64,000 nucleotides of DNA from Pleurodeles waltl (GCF_031143425.1 NC_090439.1:637795465-637859464); one strand, 5' to 3'. Positions 21,040 through 33,770 are shown, counted from the stretch's first letter. Made by a program: numbers and translations. The notes: a model not told the origin generated them from the sequence alone.

Positions 21040-24000
21040 TCCACCCAGCCCGATCTGGTTTTTGGGTTACCCTCTGTGGTTTACTAGCACCAATACTAGT
21101 CAGTCAGGTTTCCTAGACAAGCTCACTCCAGTAGTCTTTTGGGACCCCCATACCCAGAACTTTGGGGAGGTGACTTCAATTGCATGTGAGTTGATCTTGA
21201 CCTCTGCCCCCTACATGTATTGGCACCACACAGCATTTTCGCACATGGATTACTCACCAACTCTTACAGGACGCCTGGTGGCTAGGGCACCTGACCCACC
21301 AGGAATACTCATTACCTTCCCCGGTTCATGATGTGCACACCAGGATCAACCTTTTCCTTCGCACTGAACAACTGGACCCCCCGATAACACATGCAGAGTA
21401 CTTGGCACATACTCTCTGTCCACTGCCCATTATTGGTTACCCTCAGGTGGGGTATACAATGCCCCACCATACCCACATGGCAGTTGCAAACATAGGCAAT
21501 CTTTGATTCCCACATTCCACGAAAAGCTGGTGCAGGGCATCCCACAATACTTTGACCTTTACAAGGGCACTGCCTTGTCTCAAGGCTTAAAGTGGGATGC
21601 ACGTAAAGTTGTTGTACGTGGCCACTACTTCCCATTTACTTGAGGGATATGGAGTCACTTGGTGGGAGAGATCTCTGCCATTGAGTATGATCTACGACCC
21701 CTGGAGATGAAGGAAGCCACTCACACCGCAAAGGCTGAGCAGCTCTAGCAGCTGTGCAAGCAGGTAGCCAAAGCTGAAGTTTTCCTGAGTAAACATGACT
21801 ACAAATGCCTCACAGCCCTGCTACATGCTGAGAGAGATTGCTCGGGGAAGCTACTGGCGGGGCTTGTGAAGGAGGATTAGTGAAGTGCTCCAATTGGAGA
21901 GATTGGCCTGGATGATTGCACGTTAATCACCTCTCATCAGGGAATCAATGCTATCTTTCAGGAGTATTACCTGAGGTTGTACACAGCAACAGCTTCTTCT
22001 AGAACATACTGATGGTCAGGTCGAACCAATTGCAACAAGCTGAACTGGACCAGCTACTGCAACTGTAAGAAATACGTTCCACTATCTTACAAATAACCTG
22101 CAACAAGACGCCAAGCACAGACGGGCTGCTGTTTTAATACTATGCAACCTTTTCCACTCTAATCACTCAACACCTGCTGGACATGTTCACCGAGGTCAAA
22201 ATGCTGGGATGCCACTTGGCCTCGCTACGAGAGGCCCTGACAGGATACTTCCAAAACCAGGCAGAGACTCACTTTATGGTCCCTCTCACCATCCTCTCTT
22301 ATTACTGAACCTCGACTGCAAGATCCTGGGCAGAGTGCTAGCGAAGTTAGCGATTCAATGCTCTTTGTGAGCCGGAATGCGCTTTATAAATATACACACA
22401 GACATACACACATACTTCCTCCCAATAATTAATGCTCTTGTCCATGCTGACCAATCGGGATTGGTCGTAGCCTTTCATCAACATTCGTCCCCCAACTACG
22501 CCTTCTACATGACACTACCGTTGACGCCTTTGGGCAAGTGGCTGTGTTGTTGGACATCAAGAAGGCGTTTGACACCCTGAGCTGGAACCTTCTCCTCACC
22601 CTTGAAACCATGGGATTCGGTCCTGGTTTCTTAGGATGGATTCCCAAGCTGTATGACAGGCTATCAGCACAGGTCAAGACTGGTCAGCTGATCTCCAACA
22701 GCTTCATTATTTAAAAAGGCACCAGCCAGGGTTGCCCACTCTCCCCACTCATCTTCACCCTTGCCAGTGGTCGCAATCTTGAGGTATCCCAGAGCTAGGT
22801 GCCCATCACATCATTTTGCTTTATGCGGATGACGCCTTGGTCTACTTGTGAAACGTAGAGGTCTCCGCATCTGCTGGATGACTTTGGGGACATATCAGGG
22901 CTCCATGTGAACTGGCCCAAATCATGTTTGTTCCCTCTGGCACTGTGCTCTAACCCACTCTGCATCGCCCCCGTGGGCCTGTCTCCAGGGGTGTTACAAC
23001 ACTTTTAAATACCTGAGAGTCCAGATCTATCTTTCAGAGAAAGACATCAAAGAGGACAACCTAAACAAGGTGGTCGGCTCTATTGTTCGGTCCTTGCCCT
23101 TTTAGCTTTTGCTGCCTCTGTCCCAGCTGGATTGTGTGGTGATCTCCAAAATGTTGGTGCTCCCCGCTTACTTTCTTTTTTCACCACACTCCCAATAGTG
23201 CTCTTGAGGAGATTATTTTGAAAACTGCATGGCTTATTGCTCAAATTGATATGGAGCGAGGAGCTGTTGATGTTCACATGCCACCTTAGAGTGCCCACTG
23301 ACTGAAGAGGATCTCTGTGCACCCAACTATGAGCTTTATTACATGGCGGTGCAATTACAATGGCTTCTGGCCAAGTTATGCATACCCACATTTCCATCTG
23401 TGTGATCCTGGCTAACCAGAACCTCTACATGTGGCAGTCAGATTCAAAAGACCACCCCCCTCAGGAGATGCACCAGATGGCTGTGGCCCACACTTGCTGG
23501 GGCAGGTTTGTACATGCCAAAGAAACTCATATACCATATTCACTGGCTTTTGTGATCTGGGATTTGTCCTGACTTCGCAATGTGACACAGCAGCATGATG
23601 TGGCTCCCTGGTGAGAAGCAGGAGTTGCTCAAATGGGGAACACTATAATGAAGGCTCCATCATGACCTTTTATGATGTCATGGACACTTATGGAGTAGGA
23701 GCTGCCCAGTTCTTAACATTTCACAACATGCACTATGTGCCACATGGGGTGGTGGTGACGCAGAAACTTCCACGTCTGCCACGCTGAACATGCTCCTGTC
23801 ATTGGTTAGCTCGCACCATGCAATTACCACCCTATACATGTTCTGTAACTCAACCCCACCAAAATATGTCACAGGGGCGTGCACCAGAAGAGATGTCATA
23901 TTACCACAGCAGCCCCTATCAAATAAATCTTGGTCCTGTGCCCTACAATTGGTAAAGGATGTATCCCATAACCCCAGATTTTACTTCATACAATTCAGCT

Positions 24001-24440
24001 ATGTGCACATCTACCTCTCCCCTCAGCGCATCAAACTCATGTATCTGGTCCAGACCGCTGAATGCCCCCGATGTAAATTGTTGGATGCTGTATTCTACTG
24101 CATGGTGTTGCTTGCCCGACACTACAACCAGTATGGCAAGAGGTCACTGCCATGGTGTTTGAATTGGCAGAACATACTCTTGAACAAACACTTGAATTCT
24201 CCTCACTGGGTCTACAGACCCGTGCAAAAGGTGACAGACACCTCCACAAGTTCATTGACCTCACCTTTGTCCTATTTAAAAGACAGATACCTATGGCACC
24301 CACCACTACCGAACCCCAACGCTGGCTGTCCACACTACTGCCATGGATGTGTACAGATACCAACACTCTTAGGCTCCTTCGCATGAGGGAGGCACAGAAA
24401 TAGTCCGAGAATGCTGGGAAAACTTCTTGCTTCATGATGA
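21040..24440 (+). pseudogene. L1 ORF2 (endonuclease - reverse transcriptase - Cys-rich tail), multiply broken
   Basis: Endonuclease remnants read in shifting frames are GGDFNC (about 21165) and EYSLPSPVHDVHTRI (about 21305). The reverse transcriptase shows LDCKILGRVLAK (about 22315), INALVHADQSG (about 22425), DIKKAFDTLSWNLL (about 22555), GTSQGCPLSPLIF (about 22715) and the catalytic LYADDALVY (about 22815). A C-terminal portion with YLSPQRIKLMYLVQTAECPR (about 24010-24070) matches the Cys-rich end of L1 ORF2. Stops and frame changes are frequent, so no protein is made. ORF2 nicks target DNA and copies L1 RNA at the nick. Confidence 0.8.
22335..22425 (+). repeat. Small SINE/LINE 3'-tail insertion inside L1 RT
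   Basis: Between LGRVLAK and INALVHADQ, where L1 proteins have only a few residues, lies about 90 bp with ATGCGCTTTATAAATATAC and a CACAGACATACACACA tract, typical of a CR1/L2-type tail (CGCTATATAAATA). Confidence 0.5.
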
Positions 24441-26637
24441 AACCAAAAATGATGCCCCCCGGAACCACACCACGACCCTACATGCATGAACTCACACTCA
24501 TATGATCACTGGCAAATCTTTTACCCCTAGAGTTGCTGTTGCCCCACATCTCCTGCATGCAACACATCAACTAACATGCATGCTACTATAAGGCTTCCAC
24601 AGGACCCATGCCCTCGTACCCCAAGCACACGTCATTGTTACTTCCTCGGTTGCAACCCTCCCGGTGATGACCACTCATGCTCCCTGACCTCATGCTACTT
24701 TCACCGTGCGATCCACCCTGGCGACGGACCCTCCCTATTTAGCTCATGCTGTGCACTCTGTCACATTACCTCTCTATGGAGACATCACAGTCATAACAGT
24801 TTGAAATAATTCTTTATGTTTTCATCATGCTCATTCACGATACTGTTGTGTGACAATGGCTGTAACGTCATATTAAACTGTTACCATATACATGACTAGC
24901 TGGGACATACTGTTATGCTTATAATTACACCTGTCACTGCTACCATGGATTGTCCTCAAAATTCAATAAAACACATTGTTAACAAAAAGTGTTACATGCC
25001 CTGGCAGTGACAAACTCCAAAAGCAGTTTTTTTCGATATAGTAAGGCTATCTATTGGGTTACCTTGTTAAATTTAACTTCAGATTGGTAACAGAAAGATA
25101 AATACTTCTTCTACTCAGTTGAGTTGTAACCCCTCTTTAATGGTAATGTCAGATGTTAAGTTACAATGCTGAAAATGCCACTTTTAGAAAATTGGCATCT
25201 TTCTGCCTAAATCAAATGTGCCTTTCTACCAGTGTGCGGAGTCACATGATTGTTAATGGCTCTCCTGTGGTGTGTTGTGTATTCCTTCCAGATGTGGGGA
25301 CAAAAAGGCCTTGGGAGTTTGGCAGGGTGTTTCTCTCCTGAGCAGAATGTCCTGGGACGTTGTACTCCGCGTTCCTTAGCTTTAAAAGATAGCCTCAGGA
25401 TGATGCCCTCCTGCTTCCTCAGGACGATGCCTTCACTCTTCCTGACTTCTAAGGGTTACGTGCCTTGCCGCTGACATATGAAGATCAAACCTAGGCCTCT
25501 CTGTGTTACCCTTAGACAGTTTGAAGCCAATCCAAGGAAAAGAGAAAGGTTAGAAAAAGGAGGCATTCCCAACCCACAGGCTGGCATTGGGTATAAGAAT
25601 AGCACCTCCAGACCTTCTCATCAGAACACTCCTGGACGTGTGTAAGATTCAGAAGGACTGGCATGTTGTCTGAAGAAGGAAGACTAGACCTGTTTGTCTT
25701 GAACCCAGGCTTCCTAGAAGTAACTTCAAAGATCAATCGGTTGATCTCTCATTTGAGCTACAGGAACACAAAAAGCTTCCAGAGGCCTCCTGTAACTGCC
25801 CAGCTGACCAGAACCAATGGGACCTGCCAGGTCCTGCCTGAGCCCTGCTGCTGGCCTCTGGTGGGGTGTGTCCTAATCCGCAAGAGGTGCCCCTCAGGTT
25901 CTGAACCCTTGACTGGCATTAAAGTGTACTCCTCCTGAACTCCAGGTAAAACTCTAGAGGTTTTGGATGTCCCTTATGATGTCCTCCAATGCAAAGCTCC
26001 AGTGTTGACCTGCTTTTCACGTCAGTGACAACGGGTTGTGACTGCCATGACCATAGCGTCTCCAGCCAAAGCGAGGCACCAATGATGGCCTGTTCTTCAC
26101 ATCTAACAGTGCCTGCTCATTGCCCTTCCAAAGCACAGCTCCAGCTGGGGCTCCTTCCATGGACTTGAACTCTGAGAAGGTAAGCTCTTCACCAGGGCAA
26201 ATCTGGTATCTGTATGGGACCCACAATCCATCGCAGTCCATCCAAAGATATGACTTTGACCTGGTCAAACATAAACAGATACTTAGGAATGGCGTTTTGC
26301 ACTTTTTGGTGCTATTTTCACCTAAAACTTAATGACTGTGGTTCTACTTATTAGAGTTTTGGAGTTTTGGTGTCATTTTATTCATTAAAATTAACTTTAT
26401 TTATTTTAAATTGGTTTAGGATTTTTTAGTATTGTGTTTTCAGTTTATTTCTGTTTAAGTGCTTCATAAATACTTTACACATTGACTCAAAGTCAAGCCT
26501 GACTGCTGCTGTGCCAAGCCACCAGAGAGTTAAGCACAGGTATATTTCATGACTTTTGCAGTTCACCCTGACAAGTAGTGTGCTTATTATGTGAGTGGGG
26601 CTTCCACCCCTCTCAACTAATAACCCAATTTATTACA

Positions 26638-27061
26638 AATGTCTACAAGATAATTGTGTGTGTTTCTTCAGGGCTGATTTTAAAGTAGCATTCTTCAAGA
26701 TCCCTCTGTCTATTTTCTCTTAAGGCAGCCTCCTTGTCATCAGATTACCAGAGGTTTTACTTGTGTTCTGCCCTGTATAAATGATGAGCGGTGAGAGGTA
26801 CTTCTAGGTCAGAAGCAGGATTCCTGTCCCTAGTAATCATTGCTGATACAATTGATCTCTGTCTAGTGCTGAATGTCTCCAGGGTATTTTGCCACATGGT
26901 GGAGTGCCCCACATTCTTATTCCAGGTTTAGTAGATCTCTATGTCTATTACTCCAGTCAATCTAACTAACAAACTCTCATATCCGCGGCTCAAATTAACT
27001 CATATTAATACTAAAACTGTACTCATTATTTCCCGATACTAATCCATCACTAATTCTTGTT
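26638..27061. other. No recognisable gene
   Basis: AT-rich noncoding sequence between an LTR and a LINE/SINE tail. Confidence 0.5.
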
Positions 27062-27170
27062 GGGTTCCAGAGTAGCGTGCTACTCACCGAAAAGTGCTTC
27101 AACGCCTCGTCAGGGGTAGTAAGCGCTATATAAATACGATTACAATACAATACAATACAATACATAGAAC
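27062..27170 (+). repeat. CR1/L2- or SINE-type 3' tail with ATACA microsatellite
   Basis: Contains GTAGTAAGCGCTATATAAAT followed by ACAATACAATACAATACA, a common vertebrate L2/SINE 3' end, here severely 5'-truncated. Confidence 0.6.
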
Positions 27171-29003
27171 ACCTGGTGGTTCTTGAAAGTGTTAGTGAGT
27201 GGGGCCATGTTAGACTTGAAGAAGAATGTCGGATGGCTGATCCCTGGGAGTAATCTCAGAAAGTAATAGGTCCAGTTTGAGTTTCTGGGTGTGATTGCTG
27301 AGAGAAGATGAAAGCCAAGACATTATGGACAATTCCGCGAAATGATTCTAAGCACTTCAGCAGCAAGTTAAGTTTTATGAAAGTAGGAAAGGAAGTCTTA
27401 ATTATTGATATAATCTTAATATTGGCTTGCTAAGAGCTTGGATATATATATATTTAGCATAACCTTTTTGATTAACAGCTAAATGTGAATTTATTGACAA
27501 AGAGTATTTGCCATATTGTGGCTTGAGGTACATGCAGACACACACCGTGTCAACTGCTGTTTCAGAATCAGATATACTGATTTAAAGACAAACATTTGTT
27601 CTTAGAATGTATTAAACTATCTGCGTGTAAAAGCAGGTACTGCCATCACACAATGCTGACTTCTTATGCCTGGCCAAATAATTAGTTATTTCATTGATGA
27701 CATAAGCAGGAAAATTGCAGAGTCCCCTAATGTATTTTGTTTTGCCAGCCAGGTAATTGGTGTGATGTTTATATATAAAACCTGACTCTGCTGAGACACA
27801 ATCTATCAGATGAGATAAATACCACCAAATGATTTGTATTTAGGTGCTAACTGCTCTAAGATCCACATGTTGCAGTAAATATCAAGCATTTTCCCCCAAT
27901 ATATATCAGCTGGTTTGATCTACCGCTCATAATAAGGCCTCTATCTGGATGACGCCCATTACTCACTATGAGCAATGGTTATTGGGTAAATCCTTTTTTT
28001 TAGGTCTCACCAACCTCATGTAACCCAGAACAAAATTCCCACAAATGAAAAATGCATACACGTGTAAATATATGGGGGGAGGGGCATTGGGGGCAACCCC
28101 CGCTTTCGCAATGGGTCTGTAGAATTGTCACTCAGATTATGCTTTTACACACCACAGCAAAGGACATGGAATAGTGCGTCAAACCACTTTAGCTGTTAGT
28201 TAACTTACTCTGTGAGGGACAGCATTTCTTACCTGATCACATGTTCACAGAGATCAATACATTTTTGCATTGTTGTAATCCCTGTACCTTCCTCGTGCCC
28301 TTCACCTTTGCTAATTAGACATAGGATAACATGCTTTAAACTATTTTCATGGTAGATCTTTACTGCACCCCTTCAATCTGGGTGATTTATCAACATGTTT
28401 TACATTAACTGTGTAAAGCTTCTTATGATAAGTTCTAGTTTGAAACCCCGCTATTTGAAAGTTTCTAAAACCTTGTTGTCTGTGAAAATGTATTCCTAGG
28501 AGCAGCATGTTTTAGAACATGTATGAAATCAGTGAGATATGATACGTCTGCTATGGGAAATTTATTTGCCTGGTGCTTTAAATCAATATGAGCTTCTGGG
28601 TGAGAATAGGGGCCACACACTCAATGTTTGTTCATAAATGTAGTGCATGACGAAGTTGATAAAAACGTCCGCTATTAATTCTTTGCATATTAATGATCTG
28701 CTGGAGCCAGAAGGATGAAAGGAGAAAAGTCCTTCAAAGAAAAGGTCCCATAACCGCACCAGCTACCATTCAAGTCCAGAATGGATAGACAACTGCCTCA
28801 ACGCCCAACAATCTAGAACCTGGCTGGCACCTGATGTAATCATGGTTCAAATAAATTATGAAACATAAACAACAGATTAAAGCCAGAATAACATGAGAAC
28901 ATGAGATGAAACATCACATATTACAATGAAGTATTCCGTTTCCTAATCATTCTTTACCATACCCTCTCTGAGAGCACTGAAAATCAGCTGTGCTTTTGTT
29001 TTG
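27171..29003. other. About 1.8 kb without recognisable feature
   Basis: AT-rich noncoding sequence with no convincing frame. A short TATATATATA tract is at about 27443. Confidence 0.5.
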
Positions 29004-29008
29004 CTTGG

Positions 29009-31305
29009 TGCTAGTCCTGACAGCCTGAAGGTGATCTTCCCCCAACTATTTGCCTGCCTCCCTCCATTTTTCTGATCTTGTTTTTGCTGGTTTTAGGACT
29101 CTGCACACTTTACCACTGCTGACCAGTGCAAAAGCGCTTGTGCGCTCCCCCTAAACATGGTAATATTGTCTCCTACCCAACTGACATATTTCATTTCCGA
29201 GGTGAAAATCCTAAACTCTTGAGATGCTCCATCTCCGTACAGGGAATGGACTTTACAGTGGAGCATCTCCCGGGGACTGACCACACCAATGTTGATGGTC
29301 TCTCCAGATTCTTCCGCCTTATTGAAGAGAGCTTCCAAGAGGTTGGGAAGCTCTCCCCACTTTCAGCTGGGGGAGAACACATTAGACCTGACAGCCTTAG
29401 GTCCCCCAGTGTTTTGCCTGCCTCCCTCCATTTTTCTGATCTTGTTTGTGCTGGTTTTAGGACTATGCACACTTTACCACTGCTGACAAGTGCCAAAGTG
29501 CTTGCGCTCTCTCTCTTAAACATGGTAACATTGGCTCCTAGCCAATTGGCATATGTAATTCACCTATAAGTCCATAGTAAAGTCAACTATATGTGCCCAG
29601 GGGATGTACATTAAGTGCTACTAGTGGGCCTGCAGCCCTAATTGTGCAACCCACATATGTAGACCCTTAACCATGTCTCAGGTCTGCCATTGCAGAGCCT
29701 GTGTGTGCACTTTCACTGCCACTTCAACTTAGTACTTAAAATTACTTGCCAAGCCTTACACTCACCTTGTATTACATTTGTCACCCCTAACATGGTCCTA
29801 GGCAGCTCATAGGGCAGAGTGCTATGTAAGTCAAAGGCAGGCCATGTACTGGTGAGTTCTACATGTTCTGGTAATGGAAAACTCCCAAAGTCACTTTTCA
29901 CTATTGTGACACCTGCTCCTCTCATAAGCCAGCATTGAAAATTCCCTTATATGCTTTTAAGTGGTATTTTCTGATCTGCAAGGAGTGGCATTGCCATGTT
30001 TGGTATGGTTGGAACAGTAGTGAGAAAGCCTGCTTGCTGTTGAAGTTGGATTTAACATTTTTATTTTAGAAATGCCACTTTTAGAAAGTCGGCATGTCTC
30101 TGCACTCACTGCTCTCTGTGCCGTACAGCCTGTCTCCAGTTCACATCTGGTCTGTGCTGGTTGACAGCTCCCCTTGAGCATTTCACCCAGATAGCCATAA
30201 ACACAGGACACTCAGCTGCATCTGCATTCATCTGCATACTGTTGAGTCTTCTGGGGAAGGAAGGGTGAAGGGGCTCTCAGTATCCCTTCAAAGGCTAGTG
30301 GCCTGACCCCACACAAAGGACTGATAACCCCACGAAGATATCCTGGAGGACAGGGCTGGGATGAAAGGGGAACTGGTGCACTTCAAAACGACTCTTTGAA
30401 GTCTCCTTCACTTCAAAGGCACAATTGGGTACATATAATGGGTATGTGACCCCCTAAAATCAGACACTTCTGGACCTACCATTGGACTCTGTTAGAAGGA
30501 CTGCAGTGCTGCCCAAAGGACTCAAGTGGATTGTTTTTCTGGAAGGACTGCTCTTCTGCTTGTTGCACTTCTGCCGGCTGCTCCCTAACTCTGCTGGAAG
30601 GACTCTGCCTATCCGACCACAAGTGATCTCCAAGACCTTGTCAGCTTGCCTCCTGTTAGGAAGTCTAAGGGCCATCAAAGACCTTGCCTAAAAGAGAAAA
30701 TCCATGCCTAAATGCACCTCACCTAAAAAAACAGATGGAAAAACCAACACAATGCATGCAGAATCGACGCAGCACCCGTCTCATGGTTGAAACATCAATT
30801 CAGTGCCTTTAGAATTGAGACAGTGCCCGTTTCACTCTGGTTCCATCATCATAGCACATCTGAATTTTCCACGCATCATCCCATGGCATCAATTTGTCAT
30901 CAACCCCGCATCACAGTAAGGAACTGAGGCTGCATGACCGGAAAACGATGCATCGCCTTTCCTGCGAGGAAAGAATCGATACATCGCCTCTGCCATCCCA
31001 GAAAAATTGGCGCATCACTTTGCTTTCCGGCACCTCACCTCTTCTTTGGCCTGCATCGTCTTTGCTTTTGACACAGATAACTGGTGTGGAGTACTTTTGT
31101 GGTGTTTTCACTGTGTTACTGTATGAGTTATTGCACAAATACTTTACACATTGCCTTCTAAGTTAAGCCTGCCCGCTCTGTACCAAGCTACAGGAGATTG
31201 AGCACAGGGTAATTTAGATTGCGTTGTGACTTACCCTGACTAGGATTGTGGTCCCTACTTGGACATGGTGCATACCTCTGCCAGCTAGAGACCCAATTTC
31301 TAACA
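29009..31305 (+). mobile_element. LTR retrotransposon with internal deletion (5-bp target duplication CTTGG)
   Basis: The outer flanks are identical: CTTGG at 29004-29008 and CTTGG at 31306-31310. The left LTR (TGCTAGTCCTGACAGCC start) survives only to about 29198. A 180-bp piece of pol and a purine-rich tract (CTGGGGGAGAAC, 29368-29379) follow, then the right LTR (29380-31305) ending CAATTTCTAACA. The structure proves the boundaries and shows that most of the internal region and left LTR are gone. Confidence 0.85.
29199..29379 (+). pseudogene. C-terminal end of gypsy-type RNase H just before the 3' LTR
   Basis: The frame reads NPKLLRCSISVQGMDFTVEH followed by LPGTDHTNVDGLSRF, the tail of a Ty3/gypsy RNase H (the H..GT.N..AD.LSR signature with Val for Ala). 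It continues for about 30 codons into the polypurine tract and LTR without any integrase. In ordinary gypsy elements integrase would follow. Either integrase was lost in the deletion or the element has integrase upstream of RT, as in Gmr1-type elements. Confidence 0.72.
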
Positions 31306-32351
31306 CTTGGGTATATAATAGAGGCATAAAAGAGTATATTTGTTTTGCTTTTACATCTTTGTAGTTTGTTGGTAGATTACTTTGATTAAGCAAAGGTCCT
31401 GAATCCTCAACCCCCTTGTTTGTAAATTAGGAAGTGTGCCTCTAACTGTAATTCTTCTGAAAATTAAGGTACTTACATTGTTTATGTGTAATTTCATTAC
31501 AAATTTCCTTAGCATCAAATATTATCTATTGTGGCTTAATTCCAGCAATTAATCACAGGGCATAATATCAATATATACAAAGGTCTTCTGCAATTTAATT
31601 GTCTTTCGTTCCGCTCACTCTCAAAACAGAATTAGCAACTTTGATGTTTGTCAAATAATCAAAGACTTGGCGGCGAAATGTTATTTCTTTACATTTTGTA
31701 TTTTTGTATTTTCCTCACTGTAGTTCGGTCACTTCTCATATCAGTATCTGAACCCGTGGTTGGTTTCATCATCAGTTTTGGCTTTACCACCCAGTGACTA
31801 CCTCAGCATAGAGTTCAATTTGTAGCACTGCAGCATTTATTTTAGAGCGGTATGAATATATTTCTGTGTGTCTAGTATGTTTGCCTTCTCGCAAAGCCAT
31901 GCGAATGATCCATGCCTGTAATTAATTGCTGTAACCAATATTCACACATTGCATTCACGTCTACTGGCAAATTAGGCATCATGTTATTACTCCTTTCATC
32001 TATCAGACCAATTAAGTAACACAACTCGCCACAATATAAGACTGATTAATTTGAATTTTATGTAGCTTTGAAATGTTGCTTTTTACTTTTTGCAGTCTCA
32101 CGTTGTAGAATAGAGCTGGATACTGTAAAAAAATACAATATTAGTTTAGGATGCATGTTTGCAGTCTTCATGCGCATTGCATGCACCAGAGGGTGCTAGT
32201 GTTCCTATTACAAGAGCATTTCAAGCAGTAGAGGGCGTAATGTTGACAGTCCTTAATTCTAAGATGGGTGGTTTTAGAACATTTGTTCAGGAGGGTTTTA
32301 AATCATTTACTAAAAGTATTGATGCATTAGCTGGATGTGTTACAACATTAT
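31306..32351. other. About 1 kb without recognisable feature
   Basis: AT-rich noncoding sequence between an LTR element and a MITE. No convincing frame. Confidence 0.5.
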
Positions 32352-32980
32352 GGCGGTCATTCCTACCTTGGCGGGCGGCTGTCGCCGCCCGCCTGGCGGG
32401 AACCGCCAGAAGACCGTACCGCGGTCAAAAGACCGCGGCGGTCATTCTGACTTTCCCGCTGGGCTGGCGGGCGACCGCCAAAAGGCCGCCCGCCCGCCCA
32501 GCGGGAAAGCACCAGCAACGAGGAAGCCGGCTCCGAATGGAGCCGGCGGAGTTGCTGGTGTGCGACGGGTGCAGTTGCACCCGTCACGATTTTCAGTGTC
32601 TGCCAAGCAGACACTGAAAATCAATGTGGGGCCCTGTTAGGGGGCCCCTGCAGTGACCATGCCAGTGGCATGGGCACTGCAGGGGCCCCCAGGGGCCCCA
32701 CAACACCTGTTCCCGCCAGCCAGGTTCTGGCGGTGAAAACCGCCAGAACCAGGCTGGCGGGAAGGGGGTCGGAATCCCCATGGCGGCGCTGCTTGCAGCG
32801 CCGCTGTGGAGGATTCACAGGGGCAGCGGGAAGCCGGCGGGAAACCGCCGGCTTCCCTTTTCTGACCGCGGCTTTACCGCTGGGGTCAGAATAGCCCCAG
32901 AAGCACCGCCAGCCTATTGGCGGTGCTTCCTCCGTCCCCTACCCTGGCGGTCTCGGACCGCCAGGGTAGGAATGACCCCC
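32352..32980. mobile_element. Harbinger-family MITE built of consecutive hairpins
   Basis: Terminal repeats GGCGGTCATTCCTACC and, in reverse complement, GGGGGTCATTCCTACC, flanked by TAT on both sides (32349-32351 and 32981-32983). GC-rich, in sharp contrast with the AT-rich surroundings. At least ten perfect or near-perfect hairpins follow one another, among them 32370-32393, 32526-32547, 32564-32585, 32588-32622 (15-bp arms), 32641-32689 (15-bp arms plus an inner 7-bp stem), 32712-32761 (23-bp arms, one mismatch), 32783-32804, 32828-32857 (13-bp arms), 32900-32929 and 32940-32968. No transposase frame; the apparent frames arise from GC content. Confidence 0.85.
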
Positions 32981-33232
32981 TATGTGGTGCAACACATGAT
33001 GGAAGTAATAATCAAAGGCGCTGTACAAAAAAACGTAATTTGAAAGGTAAAAAGGCATGTAGAGCAGAACATGTAGAACAGTAAAAAAAATTGGTCGATT
33101 CTAATAGTGTGCTGACTAGAAAAACTGTAAATGTACAGGAGAAACGTCACAACGTTAGAATTAGAAGGTACAGGCATGGGTAGAACCCTCCTCTAGCAGG
33201 CACACGGTTACCAGAGGCAAGAAAAAAAACAC

Positions 33233-33770
33233 TAAGGGGCATACGTATGAGCCCCTAGCACCACCTTGCAGCATTTATTTCGACACAAATGTGGCATTAA
33301 AGTGTCATTTCCCACGCACCATATTTACAAAGTGATGCAATGCTTGCAATTGCGCTACTTTGTAACCCCTTGTGCCACATTATGCCTACACCAGGCATAA
33401 TGGATGCAAAGGAGCGTTCCTGAGCTGGGGGGGGTCCGTAAAAATGGTGCAAAGGAATCTATGAGATTCCTTCGCACCATTTTTATTGGCGGTTTTTAAC
33501 CCCTGCTAAGTGCAGGGGTTAAAAAGAGCCTTCCATTGATTACAATGGGCCTCTTTGTGGTTTGCAGGATTAGCATGATAATTTGTGACACTAGTCCTGC
33601 AAAGCGCTAGACTAGCGTCACAAATAATAATGCTAGTCACCCTTACTACCGCCACAGCGCGCCGTATTATAAATACGGCGCTACCATGGTGGCTTTAGGG
33701 GGCGCTAAGGGGGGCAAGAAAAGTGGCGCTGCACCAGGTGCAGCGCCACTTTTCATAAATATGCCCCTTA
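33233..33770. mobile_element. Mariner-type MITE built of consecutive hairpins
   Basis: Ends TAAGGGGCATACGTATGAG and, in reverse complement, TAAGGGGCATATTTATGAA; the outer TA pair is a likely target duplication. Internal hairpins: 33378-33402, 33441-33483 (20-bp arms, one mismatch), 33493-33525 (14-bp arms), about 33556-33631, 33659-33681 and 33719-33753 (17-bp perfect arms with a 1-base loop). No protein frame. Confidence 0.8.

Larger units (their letters stand above)
20581..24989 (+). mobile_element. L1-type LINE inserted in the LTR
   Basis: Flanked by diverged target duplications: TGTTACATGTCCTGGTGG (20563-20580) and TGTTACATGCCCTGGCAG (24990-25007). It ends with AATAAA (24965 area) and an A-rich tail, as expected for target-primed reverse transcription. 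At 4.4 kb it is shorter than a full L1 of 6-7 kb; the first ORF is not recognisable. Confidence 0.82.
20106..26637 (+). mobile_element. TGTTAGACC-type LTR copy split by an L1 insertion
   Basis: 20106-20580 and 25008-26637 align to consecutive parts of the LTR copies at 29380 and 35144. Landmarks on the left are CTCTCTCTTTAACATGGTAA and TGCTACTAGTGGGC. On the right, AAATGCCACTTTTAGAAA and an end CCCAATTTATTACA match CCAATTTCTAACA of the other copies. The segment between is an L1. The start is approximate and no clear target duplication was found. Confidence 0.65.

Noticed and set aside
32159..32640. Frames of 100-150 codons in the GC-rich MITE
   Set aside because: Caused by high GC content and hairpins; no frame is kept and the element is non-autonomous.
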